From the NCBI GenBank assembly GCA_946480715.1, contig CAMLKK010000001.1:1-64000 (forward strand): a DNA stretch of 64,000 nucleotides, given 5' to 3'. Under the pieces are notes generated by a model. That model was given only the letters and a program-made list of their open reading frames with translations, made no database searches and was not told the origin of the DNA. This document shows, in pieces, positions 17,015-25,140 of the stretch (within the stretch, counting starts at the first letter, position 1; the number at the start of each line of letters is the position of its first letter). The stretch is from an uncultured Bacteriovorax sp. (GTDB lineage Bacteria; Bdellovibrionota; Bacteriovoracia; Bacteriovoracales; Bacteriovoracaceae). The position numbers were made by a program, and so were the translations under genes.

Positions 17015-17266
17015 ATGTGCGAAGTCTGTCAATCCGAAGGTAAGGATACACGTTTTCTTAATGGCCCAAAAAACTATCTGTACACCAATCATTTGTACAA
17101 GGTTTTTAAGAATGCAGCAGCGCCTGTAAAACTCTGCTACGTTCATTCCATAGACCTCTTTATGCTAGGTGAGACGCGCTTTTTACGCGAACATCTTCCT
17201 TTTGCGCGCAAACTCGCGACTCGATCAAAAAATGCAGATTCAAGTGATAGTCCATTTGGCTTTTGA
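17015..17266 (+). CDS. small CxxC protein of unknown function
   Basis: An 83-residue protein starting MCEVCQSEGKD with a Cys-x-x-Cys pair at C2 and C5 and a further Cys near 41 (KLCYVHS). This looks like a small metal- or redox-binding head followed by a basic helical tail. The ATG at 17015 is chosen because GAGGTG ends 5 bases upstream. It is followed 24 bases later by the aldehyde dehydrogenase gene on the same strand, so the two may be cotranscribed. No family is recognised. Confidence 0.65.
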   Translation: MCEVCQSEGKDTRFLNGPKNYLYTNHLYKVFKNAAAPVKLCYVHSIDLFMLGETRFLREHLPFARKLATRSKNADSSDSPFGF

Positions 17267-17290
17267 GCGATTCATTCTTACAATGGATGA

Positions 17291-18733
17291 ATGGAAATTA
17301 ATCACAATGTTCTTCACGCAAAAAGTTTTATTAACAACGAATGGGTCGGGCACGCGACTCAAAACTATTTAGTTGTTCATCATAAATTCGATCAGACACC
17401 ACTGGCGCACGTGACCTATGCTGATCCGTCTGAAGTTCAGTTCGCCATTGCAACTGCGGTTTCCGGCTTTCAGGAATTTTCTAAACTCTCTGGTGCTGAA
17501 CGCAGAGATTTTTTACTTAAAATTCGTGAAGGACTCTCGATTGAAAAAGATAAATTTATCAACTTGATTGTTTCCGAAGCGGGAAAGCCTGTTGATTATG
17601 CTCGTGTTGAAATTGATCGCTGTTTATTTATTCTGCAGACGGCGGCCGATGAAGCCGTGAGATTTAGCGGTGAAGTTGTTCCAATGGATTTTGGTATTGG
17701 TATCGGTAAAACGGCCATGACAAAACGTTTTCCAATTGGTCCTGTTCTCGCTATGAGCCCTTTTAATTTTCCTCTATCATTGGCGTTACATAAAATAGCA
17801 CCGGCGCTCGCTGTCGGTTGTTCAGTCATTTTAAAGCCATCACCTTACACGCCATTAACAGCACTCGCCTTTGCTTCTCTCTGTAAAAAAATCGGCCTTC
17901 CTGCAGGTGTCGTAAATGTTGTCATTTGCTCGAACGATGATGTGGGATTGATGCTCAAAGATGAACGTATCAAAATGCTCTCATTCACCGGGTCTGCACC
18001 GGTTGGTTGGATGTTGAAAGAGAAAGCGGGCAAGAAAAAAATAACATTGGAGTTAGGCGGCAATGCCGCTGTCATCGTTGATCGCAGTGCTAATCTTGCC
18101 GAAGCGGCGAAGGCGATTGTTCAAGGTTCATTTCTCTTTTCAGGACAAGTTTGCATTTCGATTCAAAGAATTTATGTCGATCATTCTGTCTTTGATGAAT
18201 TCGTCGAACTCTTTAAAACGGAAGTGCAAAATATTAAAATCGGCGCTCCTCACGAAACCGGCGTTCTCGTTGGACCGATTATTGATCGTCAACATCACGA
18301 CCGCATTCATGGGTGGGTTCAAGAAGCGATCAATGAAGGTGCCGAATTGCTTTTAGGTGGAGTTTCATTTGATCAGGATCGCAATATTTATTCACCGACA
18401 TTGCTCACCAAAACTCAAGGACACATGAAAGTTGTCTCAGAAGAAATTTTTGGACCAGTAGCGATCATCGAAAAAGTTCAGTATTTCGACGAAGTCATTC
18501 GGGAAGTCAATAAATCTAAATATGGACTCCAAGCAGGTTTATTTACAAATCAAATCTCCCAAATGAAATATGCCCATGAAAATCTCGAAGTGGGCGCTCT
18601 CATCATCAATGGAGTTCCGGGCTTCCGCGTGGATTCTATGCCCTACGGAGGAGTAAAAGAATCCGGATTCGGGCGAGAAGGAGTTCGTTATACGATGGAA
18701 GATATGACCGAACAGCGACTTCTCGTTTATTAA
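17291..18733 (+). CDS. NAD(P)-dependent aldehyde dehydrogenase
   Basis: The 480-residue ALDH superfamily enzyme has all landmarks: the segment MSPFNFPLSL, LKPSPYTPL (cofactor-binding Lys), SFTGSAPVG, the general base Glu in LELGGN (about residue 255), the catalytic Cys in FSGQVCIS (about 287), and EEIFGPV. It oxidises an aldehyde to the carboxylate in the cytoplasm. The closest pattern is that of broad-range lactaldehyde or glyceraldehyde-type dehydrogenases, but substrate cannot be read from sequence. GGATGA lies immediately upstream of the ATG. It is flanked by the CxxC gene and gltX. Confidence 0.9.
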   Translation: MEINHNVLHAKSFINNEWVGHATQNYLVVHHKFDQTPLAHVTYADPSEVQFAIATAVSGFQEFSKLSGAERRDFLLKIREGLSIEKDKFINLIVSEAGKPVDYARVEIDRCLFILQTAADEAVRFSGEVVPMDFGIGIGKTAMTKRFPIGPVLAMSPFNFPLSLALHKIAPALAVGCSVILKPSPYTPLTALAFASLCKKIGLPAGVVNVVICSNDDVGLMLKDERIKMLSFTGSAPVGWMLKEKAGKKKITLELGGNAAVIVDRSANLAEAAKAIVQGSFLFSGQVCISIQRIYVDHSVFDEFVELFKTEVQNIKIGAPHETGVLVGPIIDRQHHDRIHGWVQEAINEGAELLLGGVSFDQDRNIYSPTLLTKTQGHMKVVSEEIFGPVAIIEKVQYFDEVIREVNKSKYGLQAGLFTNQISQMKYAHENLEVGALIINGVPGFRVDSMPYGGVKESGFGREGVRYTMEDMTEQRLLVY

Positions 18734-18795
18734 TTCATTCTAATTGCATTCTTTTTCTGCTAAAATCCAGACTTCAAAAACAATTGGAGAGTCCC

Positions 18796-20235
18796 ATGAC
18801 AGTTCGCGTTCGTTTCGCTCCTTCACCGACTGGTTATTTGCACATTGGTGGTGCAAGAACCGCTATGTACAATTATCTCTTCGCTAAAGCGATGGGGGGA
18901 AAATACATTCTGCGTATCGAAGACACAGATACAGAACGCAGTGAACGCCGTTACGAAGAAGCTCAGATTGAAGATTTGAAATGGCTGGATATCATGCACG
19001 ATGAAGGACCAGATGTCGGTGGTGACTACGGACCTTACCGTCAATCAGAAAGACTTCACATTTACAAAGAATACACTGACAAACTTTTGAAAGAGAAAAA
19101 AGCTTATCGCTGTTTTTGTACTGAAGAAGTTTTAGAAGAAAAAAAGAAAATCGCTGAAGAAAAAAATCTTCCTCCTCATTATGATGGTACATGCAGAAAT
19201 TTATCTGCGGCCGTTGTTGAAGAAAATATGAAGAAGGGGATTCCTTCAGTCGTTCGTTGTATTACACCGAAAAAATCTTATTCATTCGTTGATAAAGTTC
19301 GCGAAGAAGTGACTTTTCCTGAAGATATGGTGGGGGACTTCGTTATCGTGCGTGGAAACGATATTCCCGTTTATAACTTTGCAGTTGTTATCGACGATAT
19401 GACGATGAAAATCTCTCACGTTATTCGCGCTGAAGAACATTTGAACAACACTCTAAGACAGCTCATTCTGTATGAAGCTTTCGGAGCTACTCCTCCAACG
19501 TTCTGTCACGTGTCCCTTTTAATTGGTCAGGATCGCCAGAAGCTTTCAAAACGTCACGGGGCCACTTCAGTTCGTCTTTATCAGGAACAAAATTATCTTC
19601 CTTCAGCAATGCTCAACTACCTTCTGCAATTAGGTTGGTCACATCCGGAAGAAAAAGATATTTTCGATATTCATCAGTTGGGAACACTTTTCAATCTTGA
19701 TCGCTTCACAAAATCAGCAGCGATTTATGACATTGTTAAACTCAACCACATCAACGGTGCGCATTTAAGACTTCTTCCAACAGAAGTTCTTGTCGCAGAA
19801 GTTGAAAAAGTTTTACCTGCAGATCATCCATTCCATAAAATGAGCAGCGACTGGAAAGCTCGTTGTGTAACACTTTCAAAAGAAAAAATGGATTTCTACA
19901 AAGACATCATTCCACTTTTAAAACTTTATTTTGACTGTGAAGTTTCGGAAGAAGCAGATTTTAAAGAGGCCATGAGCTGGGAGACGACTCCACAAATTCG
20001 CGAATACCTTCTGGGTGAAGTGAAAAAAGCACGTGCCGCAGGAAAAGAGTTTGTCACTGAAGCGGAATACACTGAGTGGAGTAATCACGTTAAAGGTGAA
20101 TTGAAGATTAAAGGGAAGCAACTTTTCATGGGAATCAGGGCCGTTTTGACCTTGCAAGCTCACGGATCTGACCTGAAATTCATTATTCCACTGACACCGA
20201 TCAGTGTTTTAGAAAAAAGACTCACAACTGTTTAA
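18796..20235 (+). CDS. gltX: glutamyl-tRNA synthetase
   Basis: The 479-residue class I aminoacyl-tRNA synthetase begins MTVRVRFAPSPTGYLHIGG, with the HIGH signature. The KMSKS-equivalent motif is LSKRHG near residue 250. It charges tRNA-Glu, and possibly tRNA-Gln if the organism uses the amidotransferase route. The ATG at 18796 is preferred over a TTG 12 bases upstream because GGAG lies six bases before it and the Rossmann fold begins directly there. A large RNA hairpin lies between its stop and the downstream cytochrome gene. Confidence 0.95.
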   Translation: MTVRVRFAPSPTGYLHIGGARTAMYNYLFAKAMGGKYILRIEDTDTERSERRYEEAQIEDLKWLDIMHDEGPDVGGDYGPYRQSERLHIYKEYTDKLLKEKKAYRCFCTEEVLEEKKKIAEEKNLPPHYDGTCRNLSAAVVEENMKKGIPSVVRCITPKKSYSFVDKVREEVTFPEDMVGDFVIVRGNDIPVYNFAVVIDDMTMKISHVIRAEEHLNNTLRQLILYEAFGATPPTFCHVSLLIGQDRQKLSKRHGATSVRLYQEQNYLPSAMLNYLLQLGWSHPEEKDIFDIHQLGTLFNLDRFTKSAAIYDIVKLNHINGAHLRLLPTEVLVAEVEKVLPADHPFHKMSSDWKARCVTLSKEKMDFYKDIIPLLKLYFDCEVSEEADFKEAMSWETTPQIREYLLGEVKKARAAGKEFVTEAEYTEWSNHVKGELKIKGKQLFMGIRAVLTLQAHGSDLKFIIPLTPISVLEKRLTTV

Positions 20236-20248
20236 AAAATTCTTACAC

Positions 20249-20313
20249 GTCCTCCGTATCCCTTGTGAATACGTCCACCCCTATGGTGTAATTCCAAGGG
20301 ATTTCCGGAGGAC
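20249..20313 (+). promoter_or_regulatory. long hairpin sequestering the ribosome-binding site of the dihaem cytochrome gene
   Basis: GTCCTCCG (20249-20256) pairs with CGGAGGAC (20306-20313), and ATCCCTTG (20258-20265) pairs with CAAGGGAT (20295-20302), separated by a 1/3-base internal loop. Inside, GAAT/ATTC and CACC/GGTG can extend the stem to an apical loop near CCTAT. The strong ribosome site GGAGGA (20307-20312) is fully paired, and the ATG follows 3 bases later. No U-tract follows, so it is not a normal terminator. It resembles a translational control element. An operator function as DNA is the alternative. Confidence 0.75.
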
Positions 20314-20315
20314 TC

Positions 20316-21989
20316 ATGATTCTAAAATTCTTAATAAGTTTATCGCTTTCTACGTCGGCCTTCGCGGCCCCAGACTGGTCTGAAAACGCGACAATTGTTC
20401 CCGGTGAAAACCGCGCTAATATTTTCGAACTTCCAACTGAGCAAGTTGAATCGACAAAAATGCAGGGATACGTTCATGCGATGAAATATCCGGTTACTGT
20501 CACTGGCCTTCTGATTCCCTATAAACCGCTTTTAAACTTCTTTGCTGCCGATGATACCAATGGCCTTCGTAAACTTATGCTTGAGCTTGGATCGGCGTAT
20601 ACAGGCTTTAGAAGTGAAAAAGAATTGTATGAATGGCTTGGCCTTGCACCCGTGAATGCTCCGAGTGCGGTAGGAATTTATAAAATGCCTCTGCCGAACG
20701 GAAAAGTGGATCAGTTCTACACAGGGGCAGGTCTTATTAAAAATAAAAATGGGGAAGGTTTAACGTTTAGTTGTTTTGCATGCCACGCTCAAAATATGTT
20801 CGGCACAACCGTAATGGGTTTAACGAACAAACGTCCGCACGCCAATAAGTTTTTCCACATGGCCCGCAAAACGGTTCCTAAAATTCCAACATTGCTGTTT
20901 GGTGCTTCAACAAACTCCACTCTAGGTGAGATGAGAATGTTCGAACGCACGAAGAAAAATCTAGTGTCAGTAAGTGCAACTGTTCCTCAGGTTTTGGGGC
21001 TCGATACATCACTGCCGCAAGTTGCTCTTTCTCTCGCGCATAGAAACGATGATGAGATCGCCAGCAAAAATCCAAATCTTGAAAAGTATCCCCGTCATAA
21101 TGAACTTGCGACATACATTGCTGATTCAAAACCACTTCCATGGTGGAATTTAAAATATAAAACGCGCTGGCTAGCCGATGGTTCAATCGTTTCCGGAAAT
21201 CCTATTCTCACAAACTTTTTGTGGAATGAATTAGGACGTGGAACGGACCTTGTTGAGCTTGAACAATGGATGAAAGACAACAAAAAAACAATCGATGAAT
21301 TAACAGCAGCTGCTTTTGCGACAGAAGCTCCTCGATATACAGATTTTTTTCCAGAGCATACAATCGATCTGAATCGCGCAAAACGCGGAGAAAAACTTTT
21401 CAATGAATCATGTATGAAGTGTCATGGTGAGTATCAGAAGGTTTGGTCTCTTGAAGGCAGCGAAGCACTTTCAACAACAGAAGCGTCGAAAACTTTGAAG
21501 GTCATCTATCACGAAAAAACTCCAGTGAAAGATGTAGGAACAGATCCTCAACGATATGAAGGAATAAAATTCTTCGCGGAAGCTCTCAATGACTTGAGAA
21601 TTTCGAAATGGATGCAGACAAGAGTTGAACCGCAAGTGGGTTATGTACCACCTCCATTAGTTGGTATTTGGGCACGCTATCCATATTTCCATAACAATTC
21701 GATTCCAAACTTGTGTGCGCTTCTCACACCGGAAAATGCCCGTCCAAAAACTTGGATTCAAGGTCCAGCAGTAAATAAAGCAACGGATTTTGATAATGAA
21801 TGTGTTGGATATCCTGTAGGAGATAAAATTCCAAAAGCATGGTTAAAAGATGTCGAAGCAAAATTCGATGCTACAAAACCAGGTCTTAAAAATAGTGGTC
21901 ATACAAAGATGCTTTTCAAAGAGGACGGTACTGAGAAGTTTTCAGCAGAAGATAAAAAAGACCTTATTCATTTCTTAAAAACTCTATAA
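20316..21989 (+). CDS. exported dihaem c-type cytochrome
   Basis: The 557-residue protein has a signal peptide (about residues 1-17, ending AFA). Two CxxCH haem c attachment sites are present: CFACH near residue 153 and CMKCH near 366. The C-terminal half contains WARYPYFHNNSIPNL, a segment seen in cytochrome c peroxidase-like and RoxA-type dihaem proteins. It is a periplasmic redox enzyme or electron carrier. I cannot tell peroxidase from oxygenase-like activity. The ribosome site is buried in a long hairpin, and a GC-rich terminator follows the stop. Confidence 0.8.
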   Translation: MILKFLISLSLSTSAFAAPDWSENATIVPGENRANIFELPTEQVESTKMQGYVHAMKYPVTVTGLLIPYKPLLNFFAADDTNGLRKLMLELGSAYTGFRSEKELYEWLGLAPVNAPSAVGIYKMPLPNGKVDQFYTGAGLIKNKNGEGLTFSCFACHAQNMFGTTVMGLTNKRPHANKFFHMARKTVPKIPTLLFGASTNSTLGEMRMFERTKKNLVSVSATVPQVLGLDTSLPQVALSLAHRNDDEIASKNPNLEKYPRHNELATYIADSKPLPWWNLKYKTRWLADGSIVSGNPILTNFLWNELGRGTDLVELEQWMKDNKKTIDELTAAAFATEAPRYTDFFPEHTIDLNRAKRGEKLFNESCMKCHGEYQKVWSLEGSEALSTTEASKTLKVIYHEKTPVKDVGTDPQRYEGIKFFAEALNDLRISKWMQTRVEPQVGYVPPPLVGIWARYPYFHNNSIPNLCALLTPENARPKTWIQGPAVNKATDFDNECVGYPVGDKIPKAWLKDVEAKFDATKPGLKNSGHTKMLFKEDGTEKFSAEDKKDLIHFLKTL

Positions 21990-21993
21990 AAAA

Positions 21994-22020
21994 GGCCCGC
22001 ATTAAGCGGGCCTTCTTATT
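21994..22020. terminator. bidirectional intrinsic terminator
   Basis: Perfect arms GGCCCGC (21994-22000) and GCGGGCC (22006-22012) with loop ATTAA, followed by TTCTTATTTTT on the plus strand and preceded by a run of A residues (21988-21993) serving the minus strand. It sits between the convergent dihaem cytochrome and solute-binding protein genes. Confidence 0.9.
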
Positions 22021-22021
22021 T

Positions 22022-22759
22022 TTACTTATTTTTGAATTCGTATTTAGCGAGAATTTTCTTCATAGCACCCGAAGATTTCATTTGTTCAAGAGCATCCGAG
22101 AATTTTTTCAATGTCGCATCGTCGACTGACTTCTTAGAAAAATAAATTCCGAAATCATCAGATTTAACTGTGAACATTGGTTTAAGATTCGAAACATTAT
22201 TCTTTTTACTTACGTAGCGGAGAACGTCCTCATTGATGATGATCGCGCCTTTGTCGCCATAGCGATTATTACTTACTTTTTTAACGATAGTGTCGTTATC
22301 AGAATCTTCAATAACCTTTGCACCATCACCGGCTTCAGCAGCAGCCGCTGATGCTAATTTTGCAGAAGATGAACTTGTTACAGCGCCGATCGTCCAGCCT
22401 TTAAGTTCAGAAACATTTTTTGCGATAACAGGTCCGGCCGTTACTAGAATCATATCTGATTTAATAATAGGTGGAGAGAAGCGAGCAAAGCCATCTCTCT
22501 CAGCATTTTTAAGAAGGGCCACGACACCGTGAATTTCACCCGATTCAATTCCGGTAATTGCTCTTTTGAGAGGAACGATTTCTAACTTGCATGTATCTTT
22601 TGTAATCGCACACATCTCGGTTACAATATCATTCATCGCCCCCAAAGTTTTACCACCTTCAATATAGTTGAACGGAGGATATTCTTGTCCTTGGAATTTG
22701 TATTCGGCCGCAAAAGAAATTGATGAAGACAATAAAGCGAGAAGAGCGAGGGTTTTCAT
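22022..22759 (-). CDS. periplasmic solute-binding protein, family 3 type
   Basis: The 245-residue protein has a signal peptide (about residues 1-18, ending SFAA). Its fold pattern is that of amino-acid or polar-solute binding proteins (SBP_bac_3): YPPFNYIEGGKTLGAMNDI near the start, the IHGVVALLKNAERDGF loop, then DFGIYFSKKS. No transporter permease or ATPase gene is adjacent, so it may be an orphan binding protein or a sensor-type protein. An 8-bp inverted repeat overlaps its ribosome-site region. Confidence 0.85.
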   Translation of the reverse strand: MKTLALLALLSSSISFAAEYKFQGQEYPPFNYIEGGKTLGAMNDIVTEMCAITKDTCKLEIVPLKRAITGIESGEIHGVVALLKNAERDGFARFSPPIIKSDMILVTAGPVIAKNVSELKGWTIGAVTSSSSAKLASAAAAEAGDGAKVIEDSDNDTIVKKVSNNRYGDKGAIIINEDVLRYVSKKNNVSNLKPMFTVKSDDFGIYFSKKSVDDATLKKFSDALEQMKSSGAMKKILAKYEFKNK

Positions 22760-22768
22760 TCAGAGACT

Positions 22769-22792
22769 CCTATAAATGTTGTGCTTTATAGG
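22769..22792 (-). promoter_or_regulatory. 8-bp inverted repeat overlapping the ribosome site of the solute-binding protein gene
   Basis: CCTATAAA (22769-22776) and TTTATAGG (22785-22792) flank an 8-base spacer. On the minus strand the proximal arm ends in TAGG, which is part of the TAGGAG ribosome site for the gene starting at 22759. It could be an RNA hairpin or a repressor operator. Confidence 0.45.
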
Positions 22793-22854
22793 ATAAGGGC
22801 AAACTGTGGAAGCAGGTATAAAGATATCTTAAAATTTAACCGGAGTAATTTTGT

Positions 22855-23433
22855 CTACTTTGAAGAATTGTCGATTTCGACAATCGCATGGTAAAGCGCT
22901 AGTCCTACCCAAGCATCAGTAGCGGCGTAACGAAGCTGATCAGGTTTCAAGTCTTGTGCTTCCCAATTGGAAAGTTTGGCCTTCTTCGAAAGGGTGTGTT
23001 TAAGCACTTCTTCCGTCATCCCTTTTAAACCGAAGTTCTTCAGGTTGCTCGATTTCGCCATATCGGCCAGCTCAACAAAGTTGCGAGCTTCAAAGGGGAA
23101 GACTTTCTGCAGAGATTTGATGTCGTCACGGATGGCGACGCCAATTTTTTTGATCCCAGCATTTTCGAAATAGTCTTTGATTAAGGAAAAATCTTTTAAG
23201 TAATGGAGGCGAAAGAGCAGAGCATGTTCATCGCTGGCCAATTGCAACAATGAGACGTGATAAAACTCGCCTTTTTTAAAACTAGGTTTCGTCTCAGTGT
23301 CAAATCCAACATGATCCAGACCTTTTAGGAGTTCGAGCGCTGGAGCAATCTCTTCATCCTTCGTGATGGTGATGATTTTCCCTGGAAATTGGGCCTTGGG
23401 AAGAATGACTATTGGTTCTAATTTTTGATTCAT
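22855..23433 (-). CDS. DEDDy-type 3'-5' exonuclease (RNase D-like)
   Basis: The 192-residue protein shows the exonuclease motifs FDTETKP (Exo I, D and E), the LLQLAS region, IGVAIRDDIKSL (Exo II) and YAATDAWVGL (Exo III, with Tyr of the DEDDy class). It lacks the HRDC domains of RNase D, so it is a compact RNase D/WRN-like exonuclease acting on RNA or DNA 3' ends. A weak ribosome site precedes the ATG. It is divergent from yajQ, with 66 bases between the two starts. Confidence 0.85.
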   Translation of the reverse strand: MNQKLEPIVILPKAQFPGKIITITKDEEIAPALELLKGLDHVGFDTETKPSFKKGEFYHVSLLQLASDEHALLFRLHYLKDFSLIKDYFENAGIKKIGVAIRDDIKSLQKVFPFEARNFVELADMAKSSNLKNFGLKGMTEEVLKHTLSKKAKLSNWEAQDLKPDQLRYAATDAWVGLALYHAIVEIDNSSK

Positions 23434-23499
23434 TGAAATTTTACCTAACTCTTTGTACCATCAAGTCTCCAAAAATACGATTCTTCGGAGAAAAAAAAT

Positions 23500-23991
23500 A
23501 TGCCTTCTTTTGATCTCGTCTCTAAAACTGACATGATGGAAATGAAAAATGCCCTCGGAATGGCCCAAAAAGAAATCAATGCTCGCTATGATTTCAAAGG
23601 CTCAGATGTCACGCTGGAACTCAAAGAGAACACAATTGAGTTGCGCGCAGAGGATGATTACAAAATGAAAGCGGCCTTGGAAATCTTCCGCGGGCAGATG
23701 GTGAAACGTTCAATCGGTCAGCGCTGCATCGATCCACAGAAGATCGAGCCTTCTGGGAACCGAATGATGAAGCAAATTATCAACATCAAAAACGGCATCG
23801 AAAAAGAAAAAGCAAAGGTCATTAATAAAATCATCAAGGACAGTGGGCTTAAAGTTCAATCATCAATCATGGATGATAAAATCAGAATTACGGCAAAAAA
23901 GATTGATGATCTTCAGGCCGTCTTTGCCATGCTTCGATCGAATAAAGATGTTGATCTTGAACTTCAAATGGAAAACATGAAACGTGACTAA
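23500..23991 (+). CDS. yajQ: YajQ-family nucleotide-binding protein
   Basis: The 163-residue protein matches YajQ closely: MPSFDLVSKTDMMEMKNA, INARYDFKGSD, and RSIGQRCIDPQ. The family binds nucleotides, and a Xanthomonas member has been reported to bind cyclic di-GMP and to act with a transcription factor. The partner here is unknown. Its stop overlaps the start of the next gene by 8 bases, giving a likely operon with a membrane protein and a Nudix hydrolase. Confidence 0.93.
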   Translation: MPSFDLVSKTDMMEMKNALGMAQKEINARYDFKGSDVTLELKENTIELRAEDDYKMKAALEIFRGQMVKRSIGQRCIDPQKIEPSGNRMMKQIINIKNGIEKEKAKVINKIIKDSGLKVQSSIMDDKIRITAKKIDDLQAVFAMLRSNKDVDLELQMENMKRD

Positions 23992-24577
23992 TAAAAAAAA
24001 TTGGGTAGTAGGAATTCTACTTGTTGCTTTTTTTGCCTGGTTTTGTGTTCGCTACTTTAATCGCGATTTCAAAAATCCCCGCGGTGGTGCTCCCAATATG
24101 GCACTTGATTGGGACTCTCTTGATAAGAAAAAAAATACTGAAACAGCTCCTGCTACTTTGAAAACAGATGAACCATCTCCACACCGCACTCGTACTCATG
24201 AGACGATGACTCCTTCCGAAGAAGCGCAATTTGAAATTTACGATCAGATGGAACGTGAATGGCTTGGAAAAATGAAAGCGCTACTCGATGAACGTGAGTA
24301 TGTTGTCTATCAAGACATGCGCGAACAGAATGAAAAAGAAAAACTAAAGGCCTACGAACAGTTTCATCAAATGCTGAGAAAACGCCACGGTGATCAATTC
24401 TCTTATAAAATTTCCGAAGATCAAACAGCGGCAGAAAAAGAAATCAATCAAAAATATCTTAAAGAGCTGCTTGCTCTTATTGGTGAAAAGAAATTCGCTG
24501 AATATCTCAAGGCCCGCGATCAAATAAACGAAAATTTTCGACGTAAAAATAAAATCTTTATTCAAGTGGAATTCTAA
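23984..24577 (+). CDS. single-pass membrane protein of unknown function
   Basis: The 197-residue protein has one hydrophobic segment (about residues 7-24) directly after a basic start, then a low-complexity linker and a highly charged, probably helical region (about 75-190). The second half resembles a long Lys/Glu/Gln-rich coiled coil. No family is recognised. It overlaps yajQ by 8 bases, and its TAA stop overlaps the Nudix start in TAATG, so translation of the three genes is probably coupled. Confidence 0.7.
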   Translation: MTNKKNWVVGILLVAFFAWFCVRYFNRDFKNPRGGAPNMALDWDSLDKKKNTETAPATLKTDEPSPHRTRTHETMTPSEEAQFEIYDQMEREWLGKMKALLDEREYVVYQDMREQNEKEKLKAYEQFHQMLRKRHGDQFSYKISEDQTAAEKEINQKYLKELLALIGEKKFAEYLKARDQINENFRRKNKIFIQVEF

Positions 24578-25140
24578 TGAAAATTATCAAATGGAAAACG
24601 ATTTCTTCGGCGCTCGAATTAAAGGCCCACGTTTTTCGTTACTGGAAAGTTCAAAGAGAATCGCCATCAAATCAAGAAGTGGGGACTTTTGATGTCATTC
24701 AATGTCTCAATTGGGTGAATGTCATTGCCATTACCAAAGATCAAAAGATAATTCTCATTAAACAGTATCGACATGGAACTGATCAAGTGACGGTTGAAAT
24801 TCCGGGTGGGGCCGTTGCTCACATGGAAGATCCAAAAGAAGGCGCGATTCGTGAACTTCGCGAGGAGAGCGGCTACACTTCTTCAAACTGGATTCATCTG
24901 GGGCGCGTGGATGCTAATCCTGCTTTCATGACCAATCAATGCGATACTTATCTCGCTCTTGATTGTGAGAAGACGCATGAATTAGAACTCGATCCCTTTG
25001 AAGAGATCGAGGTTTATTTAAGAGATTTAGCTGATGTTGATAAAATGGTGGAGAGTGGAGAAATCACTCACAGTTTGATTATCGCTGCTTTATTTCTTTA
25101 CCGGCTTCACAGGGGCCGCAGTCGTGTTCTGGTTGACTAG
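24577..25140 (+). CDS. Nudix hydrolase, ADP-ribose pyrophosphatase-like
   Basis: The 187-residue protein has a complete Nudix box: GGAVAHMEDPKEGAIREL followed by REESGY, matching Gx5Ex7REUxEExGU. The upstream QYRHG segment and the length fit the ADP-ribose or nucleotide-sugar pyrophosphatase group. It hydrolyses a nucleoside diphosphate linked to another moiety; the exact substrate is uncertain. Start is coupled to the preceding gene. Its final 51 bases overlap the convergent lipoprotein gene, an unusually long antisense coding overlap. Confidence 0.88.
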   Translation: MKIIKWKTISSALELKAHVFRYWKVQRESPSNQEVGTFDVIQCLNWVNVIAITKDQKIILIKQYRHGTDQVTVEIPGGAVAHMEDPKEGAIRELREESGYTSSNWIHLGRVDANPAFMTNQCDTYLALDCEKTHELELDPFEEIEVYLRDLADVDKMVESGEITHSLIIAALFLYRLHRGRSRVLVD

